64,000 bases of DNA from Bacteroidales bacterium (lineage in GTDB: Bacteria; Bacteroidota; Bacteroidia; Bacteroidales; F082), in assembly GCA_017537965.1 (NCBI GenBank), contig JAFYJV010000011.1, forward strand, positions 1-64,000, in the 5' to 3' direction. The notes below the pieces were generated by a model that was not told the DNA's origin, ran no database searches, and was given only the letters and a program-made list of their open reading frames with translations. The translations under genes and the position numbers were made by a program. Positions within the stretch are counted from its first letter, which is position 1; the number at the start of each line of letters is the position of its first letter. This document shows, piece after piece, positions 8,649-17,059 of the stretch.

Positions 8649-9149
8649 ATGACTTGGTTATTGATCATCTTGGCTTTCCTGCTTTCCCTTGTGGGTGTGG
8701 TGGGCGCCATCGTTCCAGGCATTGCCGGACCGCCATTCAGTTTCCTCGGACTGCTTGCCATGTCGTTCGTGCGTGGCATCGACTATTCCGTGGAGTTTTT
8801 GGTGGTCATGGGAATCATCGGTGCGGTGGTTTTTGTCCTCGACTATGTGGTGCCGATTTGGGGAACCAAGAAGCTGGGTGGCACCAAAGCAGGAGTTCGT
8901 GGCAGCACCATAGGACTAATCCTGGGCTTGCTCATCACGATCCTCTTTCCCATAGGATTCATCGCAATTCTCCTCGGACCATTTTTTGGCGCATATATCG
9001 GCGAGAAGACCAATGGAACTGACGATCATCTGGCTTGGCGTTCGGCGTTTGGAAGCTTCGTCGGATTTCTGACAGGCACGTTTCTCAAACTGGTCTATGC
9101 GGTCGTATGTATCTATTACATTGTCAAAGATTTAATAGGATTGATATGA
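8649..9149 (+). CDS. DUF456 family inner-membrane protein
   Basis: 166 residues, almost entirely hydrophobic, with about four to five transmembrane helices. The family signature IVPGIAGPPFSFLGLL near residue 20 and glycine-rich helical hairpins (GPFFGAYIGEK) identify DUF456, a small membrane family of unknown function. Its stop overlaps the transketolase N-terminal start by 4 bases (ATGA), so it heads an operon with the two transketolase genes. A link to pentose phosphate metabolism is suggested only by this position. Confidence 0.88.
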   Translation: MTWLLIILAFLLSLVGVVGAIVPGIAGPPFSFLGLLAMSFVRGIDYSVEFLVVMGIIGAVVFVLDYVVPIWGTKKLGGTKAGVRGSTIGLILGLLITILFPIGFIAILLGPFFGAYIGEKTNGTDDHLAWRSAFGSFVGFLTGTFLKLVYAVVCIYYIVKDLIGLI

Positions 9150-9949
9150 TTGATTTACATCGCGAGGCAAGACATATTCGCGAATTGATATTGAAGTCCC
9201 TCGCGGAAGCAGGGTCGGGACACACGGGCGGCTCGCTCGATCTGGTGGATGTCTTTACAGTCTTGTATTTTGACCACATGCGTCACGATCCAGCCCGTCC
9301 GAAATGGGAGGGCCGCGACAAGCTGATCTTGTCGATAGGTCACACGGCACCAGTGCTTTATGCTACGCTTGCTGCTGCTGGCTACTTCCCCGAGGAGGAG
9401 ATGATGACGCTCCGTAAGCTGGGCAGCCGTCTCCAAGGACATCCGAGCTATGCGTTTCAGCTGCCAGGCCTGGAGTCATGTTCCGGTTCTCTCGGACAAG
9501 GCCTCGGCGTGGCGTTGGGGATGGCACTGTCGGCCAAGATGGACGGTATGCCGAACAGAGTTTTCTGCGTCATGGGCGACGGCGAACAGCAGGAGGGAAG
9601 TGTATGGGAGTCGGCCATGGCAGCTGCCCATTACAAAGCGGACAACCTCTGTGCCATCATCGACCGCAACCGCCTCCAGATCGATGGTGGGACGGAACAG
9701 GTGATGGGTATCGATCCGCTGAAAGATAAATGGGTTGCCTTTGGATGGAATGCCATCGAGATCGACGGTCACGATTTCAGCCAGATAAAAACCGCCCTGA
9801 AAAGAGCCGATGAGACCAGCGGAAAGCCCACGGTGATCATCGCCGACACCATCATGGGCAAGGGAGTCCCGTCCATTGAAAACAACAACCAATGGCATGG
9901 GAAAGTCCCGTCTAAAGAGCAGCTGGAGCTGTTCTTGAAAGACCTATAA
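9146..9949 (+). CDS. Transketolase, N-terminal (thiamine diphosphate-binding) subunit
   Basis: 267 residues; the ATG at 9146 overlaps the DUF456 stop. Split transketolases of this size are common in Bacteroidota and Firmicutes. Visible motifs are SGHTGGSLD near the N terminus, the IGHTAP loop, GSLGQGLGVALGMA, and the ThDP/Mg motif GDGEQQEGSVWESA (from Gly144) ending at DRN. It moves two-carbon ketol units between sugar phosphates (xylulose-5-P, ribose-5-P, sedoheptulose-7-P, erythrose-4-P) and works with the C-terminal subunit, which begins 18 bases downstream. Confidence 0.95.
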   Translation: MIDLHREARHIRELILKSLAEAGSGHTGGSLDLVDVFTVLYFDHMRHDPARPKWEGRDKLILSIGHTAPVLYATLAAAGYFPEEEMMTLRKLGSRLQGHPSYAFQLPGLESCSGSLGQGLGVALGMALSAKMDGMPNRVFCVMGDGEQQEGSVWESAMAAAHYKADNLCAIIDRNRLQIDGGTEQVMGIDPLKDKWVAFGWNAIEIDGHDFSQIKTALKRADETSGKPTVIIADTIMGKGVPSIENNNQWHGKVPSKEQLELFLKDL

Positions 9950-9967
9950 TCTTGAAAACAATGAATC

Positions 9968-11848
9968 ATGGAATACGAGAATAAAGGAAATAAGGCGACC
10001 AAACTGGGATTTGGTGAAGGCGTGCTGGAAGCGGCACGTCAAGATAAGCGTGTCGTCGGACTTGGAGCCGACATCACCGCCTCTGTGGGCATGGATCTCT
10101 TCAGGGATGCTTTCCCCGACAGGTTCTTCTCAATGGGCATTGCAGAACAAGACGCTGTCGCCGTGGCCTCGGGCATGGCGCTGAGTGGCAAGATCCCTGT
10201 TTTCAGCACATACGGGGTCTTTGCTGCCCATCGTGCCAATGACCAGATCCGTATCTCTGTTTGCTATAACAACGTACATGTCGTCATCGGAGGTGCCCAT
10301 GCCGGCGTATCGGTCGGCCCTGACGGCGCTACACATCAGGCGTTGGAAGACATTGCCGCGATGAGGGTGCTGCCCAACATGACGGTCATATCGCCTTGCG
10401 ACGCCACTCAAGCCAAAATTGCCACCATGAAGGCCATCACCGAACTTGACGGACCTGTGTATGTCCGTTTCGGACGTGAGCCAGTGCCAGACTTCACTGC
10501 CGAGGACCAGGATTTCGAGATAGGGAAGGCCCAGCTGATGAGAGAAGGTAGCGACATCACCCTTGTCGCCACAGGACATGAGGTCTGGGAGGCTCTTAAG
10601 GCAGCCCACATGCTTGAGCACATGGGTATTTCCACAAGGGTCGTCAACATGCATACCATCAAGCCTCTCGACGGTGACATCCTGAGAAAGGCAGCCGACG
10701 AGACCCGTATGATCTTCACCGTCGAGGAACACCAGGCCGTTGGCGGCCTGGGTGGTGCAGTGGCGGAATACCTCTCCGAATGCCATCCAATCCGAGTTTA
10801 CCGTATCGGCATGGAGGATTGCTTTGGCGAGTCGGGTCAGGCGTCGGCGTTGATGCACAAGTTCGGACTCGACTCGGCAGGCATCGTCAACCGAGTGTTG
10901 GAAGAGATCGCCAAAGACGACCTGTGTGTCTTTATCCCAAAGATGGACAAGCCTTTCTCCACTTATCCGAAGGGGCTGTATTGCTGCAAAGTGCTCTACG
11001 AAGGATATGACTATCACGACGATGCGTCCTTCGAGAACTGCTTCGACACGAGGGTTTACAATCACTATATCAGTTTCGGCAAACGTGGACAGGATGTCAG
11101 GGAGACGCTGGCCCGAGCCTTGCACGACCATTTTATTACGCATTCCTTGTATAAGTTACTCGACCAGTATGACGAGAAGATGGTCATCGGGGTCATGGGA
11201 GGACACGCCCGACGTCGCGACGATCCCCAATACCGTCAGATCGTCTATCTTAGCAAGAAACTCACCGAGATGGGGCGTCTGATGGTCACAGGAGGTGGCC
11301 CGGGTGCCATGGAGGCAACGCATCTGGGCGCTTACATGGCAGGCCGTCCCGATCATGAAGTGGAGGAAGCCCTGGCCATGATGATACCTTCTCCCACCTT
11401 CTGCGACGAGGGCTGGCTCCGCAGGTCCTTCGAAGTCATGGAACGTTTCCCGCTGACCACGGATTATCGAAGCCTCGCCATCCCGACATGGTATTATGGT
11501 CATGAGCCAACCGCGCCTTTTGCCACCGACATCGCCAAGTATTTCGACAACAGCGTCCGAGAGGATGGCATCGTGACAGTTGCCAAGGGAGGCATCGTCT
11601 ATACTCCAGGTAGTGCCGGCACCATGCAGGAGATCTTCCAGGATGCGGGTCAAAACCATTATGAGAGCGTGGGTTATGCCAGCCCGATGATCTTCATGGG
11701 CAAAGACTACTATACGAATTATATGCCCGCCTATGCGCTGCTTAAGGATCTAAGCGATCGGGGCATCTTCAAGAACATGATCCTCACCATTTCTGACGAC
11801 AACGATGAGATCATTGATGCCATCGTGCGGTTCAAGGAGGGACAATAA
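9968..11848 (+). CDS. Transketolase C-terminal subunit fused to a LOG-family (nucleotide hydrolase-like) domain
   Basis: 626 residues in one uninterrupted frame, twice the usual length of a transketolase C-terminal subunit (~310). Residues 1-316 are that subunit: GLGADITAS, MGIAEQDAVAVASGMAL, YVRFGREPVP, then VVNMHTIKPLD and FTVEEHQAVGGLGGA. From about residue 317 a second protein begins: FDTRVYNHYISFGKRGQD, VMGGHARRR (~410-418), TGGGPGAMEATHLGAYMAG (from 441), and TPGSAGTMQEIFQDA (546-560). These fit the Rossmann LOG/lysine-decarboxylase-like family, in which GGGPGAM and PGGxGTxxE bind a nucleotide; here the second motif is PGSAGT, as in one long LOG subgroup. Characterised LOG enzymes hydrolyse nucleoside monophosphates to base plus ribose-5-phosphate, a transketolase substrate. 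The domain's activity here is inferred. Confidence 0.88.
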   Translation: MEYENKGNKATKLGFGEGVLEAARQDKRVVGLGADITASVGMDLFRDAFPDRFFSMGIAEQDAVAVASGMALSGKIPVFSTYGVFAAHRANDQIRISVCYNNVHVVIGGAHAGVSVGPDGATHQALEDIAAMRVLPNMTVISPCDATQAKIATMKAITELDGPVYVRFGREPVPDFTAEDQDFEIGKAQLMREGSDITLVATGHEVWEALKAAHMLEHMGISTRVVNMHTIKPLDGDILRKAADETRMIFTVEEHQAVGGLGGAVAEYLSECHPIRVYRIGMEDCFGESGQASALMHKFGLDSAGIVNRVLEEIAKDDLCVFIPKMDKPFSTYPKGLYCCKVLYEGYDYHDDASFENCFDTRVYNHYISFGKRGQDVRETLARALHDHFITHSLYKLLDQYDEKMVIGVMGGHARRRDDPQYRQIVYLSKKLTEMGRLMVTGGGPGAMEATHLGAYMAGRPDHEVEEALAMMIPSPTFCDEGWLRRSFEVMERFPLTTDYRSLAIPTWYYGHEPTAPFATDIAKYFDNSVREDGIVTVAKGGIVYTPGSAGTMQEIFQDAGQNHYESVGYASPMIFMGKDYYTNYMPAYALLKDLSDRGIFKNMILTISDDNDEIIDAIVRFKEGQ

Positions 11849-11878
11849 GCATGAGATGGAATACAAATACATTGTAAT

Positions 11879-13720
11879 ATGAAAAAAATACTATTTACTA
11901 TTGTTGCCCTGATGCTGTCGATGATGATGACGGCAGGCAATTTCGTGATGATCTCCTATTCGGGTCGTGCCGAATTGGAGCGCTTGTTCGACGATCCAAA
12001 TCTGACCGTGCATTTTTACACGGATTCGGAGGTTTATGCCACGGCAGGGCATTTCGATGCCTCTACAATGGTCTTGCTCGATAAGAACGCTTTCTCTGAA
12101 AACGAGACCTATTCCCTGGTGTATTGTCCTTTGTCAAATCAAAATTCTTATCTTGAAGAAAATCAAATTGATGCTATAATTCAATTAAAGGATTACTTTA
12201 TAGCAAAAGGCTCGGCGAAACCTTTCAAGAACGATGGCGCCGTGGCCATCTTCAACAAAGAGGCACGCCTGCCGCAACTCACTCGCGATTTCCCAACAGT
12301 GACAGAGGAAGATCCACGCATACGCGAGATGATGAATCAAGTGAACATGGATTCGCTGGAAGCTACCGTACAGCATCTTCAAGATCTTAACAGTCGTATT
12401 TGGAACTCCACCAACGCTTTCACTGCATCAGATTGGATCGCAGGTAGGATGGAGGCGCTAGGGTTGGAGGTGGAGCAACAAGCCTTCTACGCCAACACAT
12501 GGTTGGGCAGTGGCCAGGCTGCGCCGAACGTGATCGGCATTCAACGTGGCACGCTCTATCCCGACACCTACGTGGTCTGTGGAAGCCATTTCGATTCTTT
12601 CTCATGGGAATCCATGTATGGTAGTGGCAATGCTCCAGGTGCCGATGACAATGCCACGGGTGTTGCCAGTGTGCTCGAAAGTGCGAGAATCCTTACTCAA
12701 TATGAGTTTGAATATTCCATTGTTTATTGCGCATACGGCTGCGAGGAAATGGGCCTTTATGGCAGCGAGGCCTATGCATCCCGATGCCAACAACAAGGTA
12801 TGGACATCATCGGCTATTTCAACAATGACATGAACGGCTATCTCTATGGAGATCAGATACATATCGATTGCATCTATCCTAACAGTGTGGCACCCATCGG
12901 CAACTATTACATCAATGTAGGCAACGTCTATTTTCCGGAAATGCAAGTCCGTCACGTCAACTTCAACGAGGGCGACAGCGACCACACTTCCTTCAACAAC
13001 CACGGTTACATGGGCATCTATCCTTTTGAGGATTACCAAAACTACAGCCCTTATATCCATACTCCAAATGATTTGATCGGCAACAGTGTCAACAGTTGGG
13101 CCATGTCGCAGCGTTACTGCCAGATGAACATCGGATGCCTGGCGGAGATAGCCAATCCGATTGGAGAGACGCCTGTGGTGGAATGCAATCCTCCTTTGGA
13201 TTTTCAATTCCTTTTTCCGATTGACAGGGAGTTAAGTTATCTATATTTGTATTGGAGCGTTCCCGAGGAAGGTTCAACAGGAGAGCTTCTTCATTTCGAT
13301 GTTTATCGCGACAATTCAGTCATTGCAACTTTGGAGTATGAGGCTCCCAATATCCATTACGAATACTGGGACACCATTACTATCGGTGAGCAAGCGGAAT
13401 ATTTCATTATGGCGGTTTATAGCGATGGTTGTGAAGCATCTTCCGATACTTTGATCGGTGAAGGTCAATGGTACAGTGTGAATGAAATGGACGTGGATCA
13501 AGCTCTAATCTATCCCAACCCCGTGGAAGGTGAGCTGACTATCCAAGCAGAAGGCCTCCAGCGTGTGGTGATCTATAATGCGATGGGCCAGCAGGTGGCT
13601 TCTGTTGAAACAAAGGAATCGGAATGCACCCTGTCTATGGAGGCCTATCCCAAGGGACTATATACCATCCGATTGATTACCCGTGACGGGGTAGTCGCTC
13701 GCAGTGTGGTCTTGAAGTAA
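11879..13720 (+). CDS. M28-family zinc aminopeptidase with T9SS type A sorting domain
   Basis: 613 residues with signal peptide (MKKILFTIVALMLSMMMTAG). After an N-terminal region, the M28 catalytic domain (about 190-420) shows the expected metal ligands: His237 (CGSHFDS), Asp256 or Asp257 (GADDNATG), catalytic Glu289/Glu290 (CEEMGLYGSEA) and His369 (GDSDHTSF). A fibronectin-like stretch (about 440-535) comes next. The last ~75 residues are a T9SS sorting domain (LIYPNPVEGELTIQ, YNAMGQ, YPKGLYTIRL). It is thus a cell-surface or released exopeptidase for amino acid acquisition. It follows the transketolase fusion after 30 bases with no obvious promoter, so read-through is possible. Confidence 0.92.
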   Translation: MKKILFTIVALMLSMMMTAGNFVMISYSGRAELERLFDDPNLTVHFYTDSEVYATAGHFDASTMVLLDKNAFSENETYSLVYCPLSNQNSYLEENQIDAIIQLKDYFIAKGSAKPFKNDGAVAIFNKEARLPQLTRDFPTVTEEDPRIREMMNQVNMDSLEATVQHLQDLNSRIWNSTNAFTASDWIAGRMEALGLEVEQQAFYANTWLGSGQAAPNVIGIQRGTLYPDTYVVCGSHFDSFSWESMYGSGNAPGADDNATGVASVLESARILTQYEFEYSIVYCAYGCEEMGLYGSEAYASRCQQQGMDIIGYFNNDMNGYLYGDQIHIDCIYPNSVAPIGNYYINVGNVYFPEMQVRHVNFNEGDSDHTSFNNHGYMGIYPFEDYQNYSPYIHTPNDLIGNSVNSWAMSQRYCQMNIGCLAEIANPIGETPVVECNPPLDFQFLFPIDRELSYLYLYWSVPEEGSTGELLHFDVYRDNSVIATLEYEAPNIHYEYWDTITIGEQAEYFIMAVYSDGCEASSDTLIGEGQWYSVNEMDVDQALIYPNPVEGELTIQAEGLQRVVIYNAMGQQVASVETKESECTLSMEAYPKGLYTIRLITRDGVVARSVVLK

Positions 13721-13740
13721 TACAATAAAAACCATTCAAT

Positions 13741-14826
13741 ATGAAAAAAACAATCTATCTATTTGCGTTGCTGCTGGTTTTTGCTTTTGCCAGCTGTGGT
13801 TCGAAAAAGACGCATGAAACGTCCAAGGCCAACAATGACTCCAAAGTGCAGGAACAACAAGCCGCTGAAGTCGGATCCGAAACGGTCAACCTTTCCGATT
13901 GTGACATCGTGTTCTTTGACAATGGCAAATTGAGTTTCTATGACTCAAAGAAACAAACAACTACTCCTTATTTATTTGAGAAGGACAGTGTCGTGAATTG
14001 TGTTTTCACACAAGACAACAAGCTTTATTACTGTGTCGCCGTTGACGATAAGATTTACCTGAGGTCGATTGATTTGGAAGAGAGTTCCCCACGGCCGCAA
14101 CAGCTTATTGACTGGGGTGTGCCGTATGAGAAATGCGTCACTGAGACCTATGGCACCTGTTCACCGCTTTGCTATTATGCTGGACGTAATATGTTGGGGC
14201 TGTGGCATGAGTTCAGTTGGGATTCCTATTCGCTGACAGAACAGAAGCTCTACAATATCAACACGGAAGCCATTACCGACTGGGACTGGGAACAATGGGA
14301 GGAAGAGGAGTTGGCTAAGGCAGAAGAGGCTGAAGAAGAGGATCATGTCGCATTTGTCCGCGATGAGTTAAGTGAGTATCTCAGCACCATCGACTCCAAC
14401 TATTATCTTACTGACGGCCTGGAACCTGTCTGTCTCACGGATCAGATTGAATACAGGAAATACATCTCCGACCCCGACTATTACGAAGGTCCCGAGTTTG
14501 AATTCGTCTCTTCGTCGCCCGACAACATGAAGGTGCTTTTCATGATCATTCTGGAGTGGGGCGATTTCCCGCACGGTATCTTGTGTGTTTCAAGCATTGA
14601 CGGCAAGACACAGATTCCGCTTGAAGACACTGATTGCACTGGCTTCAACGCCCAATGGCTTGACGACGGATCGTTGGTCTATGTGGGTGAGGAGCCATTA
14701 TCGCCTGATGATCCCGATTTTGATGAAAACTGGCATTACCGTGCCCATTGTATCAAACGGATCCTTCCCGATGGAACCACCGAGATCATAGCGCATTGTG
14801 GGGATTTCCAGATGAAGAGTTGGTGA
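13741..14826 (+). CDS. Lipoprotein of unknown function
   Basis: 361 residues with a lipoprotein signal peptide and lipobox ending at Cys19 (FAFASCGSKK). The mature part begins with a charged linker, then mixed beta-rich sequence with many Tyr and Trp, plus an acidic helical insert (EEEELAKAEEAEEED, near 185). Repeated short strands suggest a beta-propeller-like fold (TolB/YncE type), but no family motif is clear. It begins 20 bases after the M28 peptidase and ends at a strong terminator. Confidence 0.7.
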   Translation: MKKTIYLFALLLVFAFASCGSKKTHETSKANNDSKVQEQQAAEVGSETVNLSDCDIVFFDNGKLSFYDSKKQTTTPYLFEKDSVVNCVFTQDNKLYYCVAVDDKIYLRSIDLEESSPRPQQLIDWGVPYEKCVTETYGTCSPLCYYAGRNMLGLWHEFSWDSYSLTEQKLYNINTEAITDWDWEQWEEEELAKAEEAEEEDHVAFVRDELSEYLSTIDSNYYLTDGLEPVCLTDQIEYRKYISDPDYYEGPEFEFVSSSPDNMKVLFMIILEWGDFPHGILCVSSIDGKTQIPLEDTDCTGFNAQWLDDGSLVYVGEEPLSPDDPDFDENWHYRAHCIKRILPDGTTEIIAHCGDFQMKSW

Positions 14827-14831
14827 AAAAG

Positions 14832-14859
14832 AAAAAGGGCTTCGGAAGAAGCCCTTTTT
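14832..14859. terminator. Bidirectional intrinsic terminator
   Basis: 12-bp stem AAAAAGGGCTTC / GAAGCCCTTTTT (14832-14843 and 14848-14859) with a GGAA loop, A-tract on one side and T-tract on the other. It can end both the lipoprotein transcript (+) and the tRNA-Lys transcript (-). Confidence 0.88.
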
Positions 14860-14863
14860 TTGG

Positions 14864-14936
14864 TGACCCGGCTGGGGCTCGAACCCAGGACCCCAACATT
14901 AAAAGTGTTGTGCTCTACCTGCTGAGCTACCGAGTC
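14864..14936 (-). tRNA. tRNA-Lys (anticodon TTT)
   Basis: 73-nt cloverleaf on the minus strand. The acceptor stem pairs GACTCGG with CCGGGTC (one G-T). The D arm is GCTC/GAGC, the anticodon loop is CTTTTAA on a CAACA/TGTTG stem (anticodon at 14901-14903), and the T arm is CTGGG TTCGAGC CCCAG. Discriminator A is followed by an encoded CC. Confidence 0.96.
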
Positions 14937-15016
14937 AACCTATTTGGTTGATTTGCGGCTGCAAAATTACACCTTTTTTTTCATTCCGCAAGGAATAATG
15001 ACAAAATCTTTCAACC

Positions 15017-15631
15017 TCAATCCAAGACGCCTTTGCCCTGACGGACTATCATGGGTTCCTCCTCGGTGCAGTCCACCACTGTGCTGGCCACATGCTCACC
15101 GGAACCACCATTGATAACGATGTCCACCAGATCCTTGTACTTCTCGTAGATCTCCTCGGGATCAGTGAGGTAACGGCCCATTTCGTCTTCTTCGTCAACC
15201 AAGGAAGTGGTCATAATCGGCGATCCTAATTCCTCCACCAGATTGGTGATGATGGGCTGGTCGGGGATACGGATGCCTATGGTCTTTTTCTTGCTCTGGA
15301 AGATGCGCGGGATGTTATTGTTGGCATTCAGGATGAAAGTGAAAGGTCCGGGAAGATTCCGCTTCATCATTTTGTAAACCTCGTTGTTGATCGGCTTGGT
15401 GAACTCGCTCAACATGCTGAGATCGTGAAAGATAAATGAGAAGTTTGCCTTCTCTTTCTTGATGCCCTTGATACGGCAGACGCGATCCAATACCTTGGGA
15501 CTGCGAATGCTGCCTCCCACGCCATAAATGGTATCTGTGGGGAAGATGATGACCCCGTCGTCCTGAAGACACTCCAAAATCATCTTGACATGCCTTGGAT
15601 TGGGGTTCGTAGGATGTAACTCTAAAAACAT
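15017..15631 (-). CDS. Sua5/YciO/YrdC family protein (threonylcarbamoyl-AMP synthase-like)
   Basis: 204 residues, one YrdC domain. Family motifs are IIFPTDTIYGVGG (about 27-39), IKGIKKEKANFSFIF, LPGPFTFIL, IGIRIPD and STVVDCT. YrdC/Sua5 enzymes make threonylcarbamoyl-AMP from threonine, bicarbonate and ATP for the t6A37 modification of ANN-decoding tRNAs. At this length, with no Sua5 C-terminal domain, it may be the YciO paralogue, whose role is less certain. It is divergent from the transporter, with a -7 box 19 bases upstream of the ATG. Confidence 0.9.
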   Translation of the reverse strand: MFLELHPTNPNPRHVKMILECLQDDGVIIFPTDTIYGVGGSIRSPKVLDRVCRIKGIKKEKANFSFIFHDLSMLSEFTKPINNEVYKMMKRNLPGPFTFILNANNNIPRIFQSKKKTIGIRIPDQPIITNLVEELGSPIMTTSLVDEEDEMGRYLTDPEEIYEKYKDLVDIVINGGSGEHVASTVVDCTEEEPMIVRQGKGVLD

Positions 15632-15650
15632 CGGCTCTTTTTTTGAGCTG

Positions 15651-15658
15651 CAAAATTA
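15651..15658 (-). promoter_or_regulatory. -7 box (TAATTTTG) for the Sua5/YciO gene
   Basis: Minus-strand TAATTTTG, 19 bases before the ATG at 15631. The divergent transporter's -7 box starts 20 bases to the right. Confidence 0.5.
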
Positions 15659-15677
15659 CAAAAACCAACGAAATGTG

Positions 15678-15685
15678 TACCTTTG
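15678..15685 (+). promoter_or_regulatory. -7 box (TACCTTTG) for the NhaD/ArsB-type transporter
   Basis: TACCTTTG 23 bases before the ATG at 15709. Because transcription should begin near 15692, it rules out start codons farther upstream in the open frame. Confidence 0.55.
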
Positions 15686-15708
15686 CAGCCCGAAAAAAAC
15701 ACGGGAAT

Positions 15709-17019
15709 ATGGCTTTGACCTTGACAATTTGCATTGTGACTTGCCTTGCGATGATCCTGGGCGTGCTGTTTTTCCCAAAAATAAGGCTAGGCCACCTGTG
15801 TGTTGGGAGCTATTGGGTGATTGCTTTGTCAGGCGCTTTGCTGTTGCTCATTACCAAGCAAGTGCCGCTTGCCACGGTGGGAGGAGCCTTGGTCAGCAAC
15901 GATGCCATCAACCCGTTGAAAATCCTGGTCCTGTTCATCTCCATGACCATCTTGTCGATCTATCTTGACGAGTTGGGATTTTTCCGTTACTTGGCCAACA
16001 AGACCTTGAAAAGGGCAGGACATAACCAGCTAAAGCTGTTCATCTACCTTTATCTCATCGTGTCGGTCCTGACAGTGTTTACTTCCAACGACGTCATCAT
16101 CCTGTCATTCACGCCATTCATCTGTTATTTCGCTAATAATGCCAAGATCAATGCCATCCCATACCTTGCCACGGAGTTTGTCGCAGCCAACACCTGGTCG
16201 ATGGCCTTTATCATCGGCAACCCGACCAACATCTATCTTGGGACCTCTCATGGCATCGGCTTCATGGAATACCTGGATGTGATGTGGTTGCCGACTATTG
16301 GTGCAGGTCTCACCGCATTCCTGATGCTTTATCTTACTTCGCGCAGACACTTGAAAGAACCTTTACGCGGTGAGGCGGAAGAGGTCGTCATCAAAGATCG
16401 GCTCAGCCTTTGGGTTGGCATCGTACACCTGGCATTTTGCACGGTGATGCTGGCCGTCTCTTCTTATCTTGGCATTGAGATGTGGCTTGTGTCGGCGTTG
16501 GCGGTGCTGAGTCTAATGCTTTGGTGCCTTGTCATCGACTTGAGTCGCCGTCATGTCCCCGATGAACTTCTCGCATGCATAAAAAGAGCGCCATGGCAGT
16601 TGATCCCTTTTGTGCTCTCCATGTTCGTCATGACCATCGTCCTATCGGAAAAAGGAGTGACGTCGGCCATTGGCAACTTCTTGGGATCCCAATACACCTC
16701 TTTTAAATATGGCATCAGCTCTTTCTTGGCGGCTAACATCGTCAACAACATCCCCATGAGTGTGTTGTTCTGCTCTGTCATGCAGTCATGTGATCCATCT
16801 GTGCTTTCCGAGGCGGTTTATGCCACCGTCATCGGTTCGAATATTGGCGCGTTCCTGACGCCTATCGGTGCGCTGGCGGGCATCATGTGGAGTTCCATCC
16901 TCAATGAGCACGGTTTGAGATTCGGCTATCTAAAATTCTTGAAAATCGGCGTAACTGTCGCTGTTCCAACGCTATTGGTTTCTTTGTTATTATTATCAGT
17001 TTTTTTGGTTGCGCCATAA
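15709..17019 (+). CDS. NhaD/ArsB-type ion transporter (IT superfamily)
   Basis: 436 residues with about 11-12 hydrophobic helices over the whole length. Landmarks of the ion-transporter superfamily are the half-repeat motifs FTSNDVIILSFTPFICYFA (about 125-143), AFIIGNPTNIYLG (about 165-177), ANIVNNIPMSVLF and GSNIGAFLTPIGALAG. They fit ArsB/NhaD-type sodium-proton antiporters or related anion transporters. NhaD-like sodium export and arsenite export cannot be separated by eye; no arsenic genes are nearby. The ATG at 15709 is preferred because a -7 box lies 23 bases upstream. Confidence 0.83.
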   Translation: MALTLTICIVTCLAMILGVLFFPKIRLGHLCVGSYWVIALSGALLLLITKQVPLATVGGALVSNDAINPLKILVLFISMTILSIYLDELGFFRYLANKTLKRAGHNQLKLFIYLYLIVSVLTVFTSNDVIILSFTPFICYFANNAKINAIPYLATEFVAANTWSMAFIIGNPTNIYLGTSHGIGFMEYLDVMWLPTIGAGLTAFLMLYLTSRRHLKEPLRGEAEEVVIKDRLSLWVGIVHLAFCTVMLAVSSYLGIEMWLVSALAVLSLMLWCLVIDLSRRHVPDELLACIKRAPWQLIPFVLSMFVMTIVLSEKGVTSAIGNFLGSQYTSFKYGISSFLAANIVNNIPMSVLFCSVMQSCDPSVLSEAVYATVIGSNIGAFLTPIGALAGIMWSSILNEHGLRFGYLKFLKIGVTVAVPTLLVSLLLLSVFLVAP

Positions 17020-17029
17020 AGAATTTTTA

Positions 17030-17037
17030 TAGTTTTG
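17030..17037 (+). promoter_or_regulatory. -7 box (TAGTTTTG) for the PurF-like gene
   Basis: TAGTTTTG 22 bases before the ATG at 17060, in the 40-base gap after the transporter. Confidence 0.5.
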
Positions 17038-17059
17038 CGCTTTCAAAAAACAGCAGACT

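Noticed and set aside
10130-11143. Long open antisense frame (about 337 codons) opposite the transketolase-LOG gene
   Set aside because: It is a shadow of the sense codons; no signal, family motif or promoter, and the sense protein is well supported.
11851-11878. Tiny open frame before the M28 peptidase
   Set aside because: Only 8 codons (ATG to TAA) with no sign of a leader-peptide attenuator.
15643-15708. Upstream start for the ion transporter
   Set aside because: The -7 box at 15678-15685 lies within this extension, so transcription begins after it.
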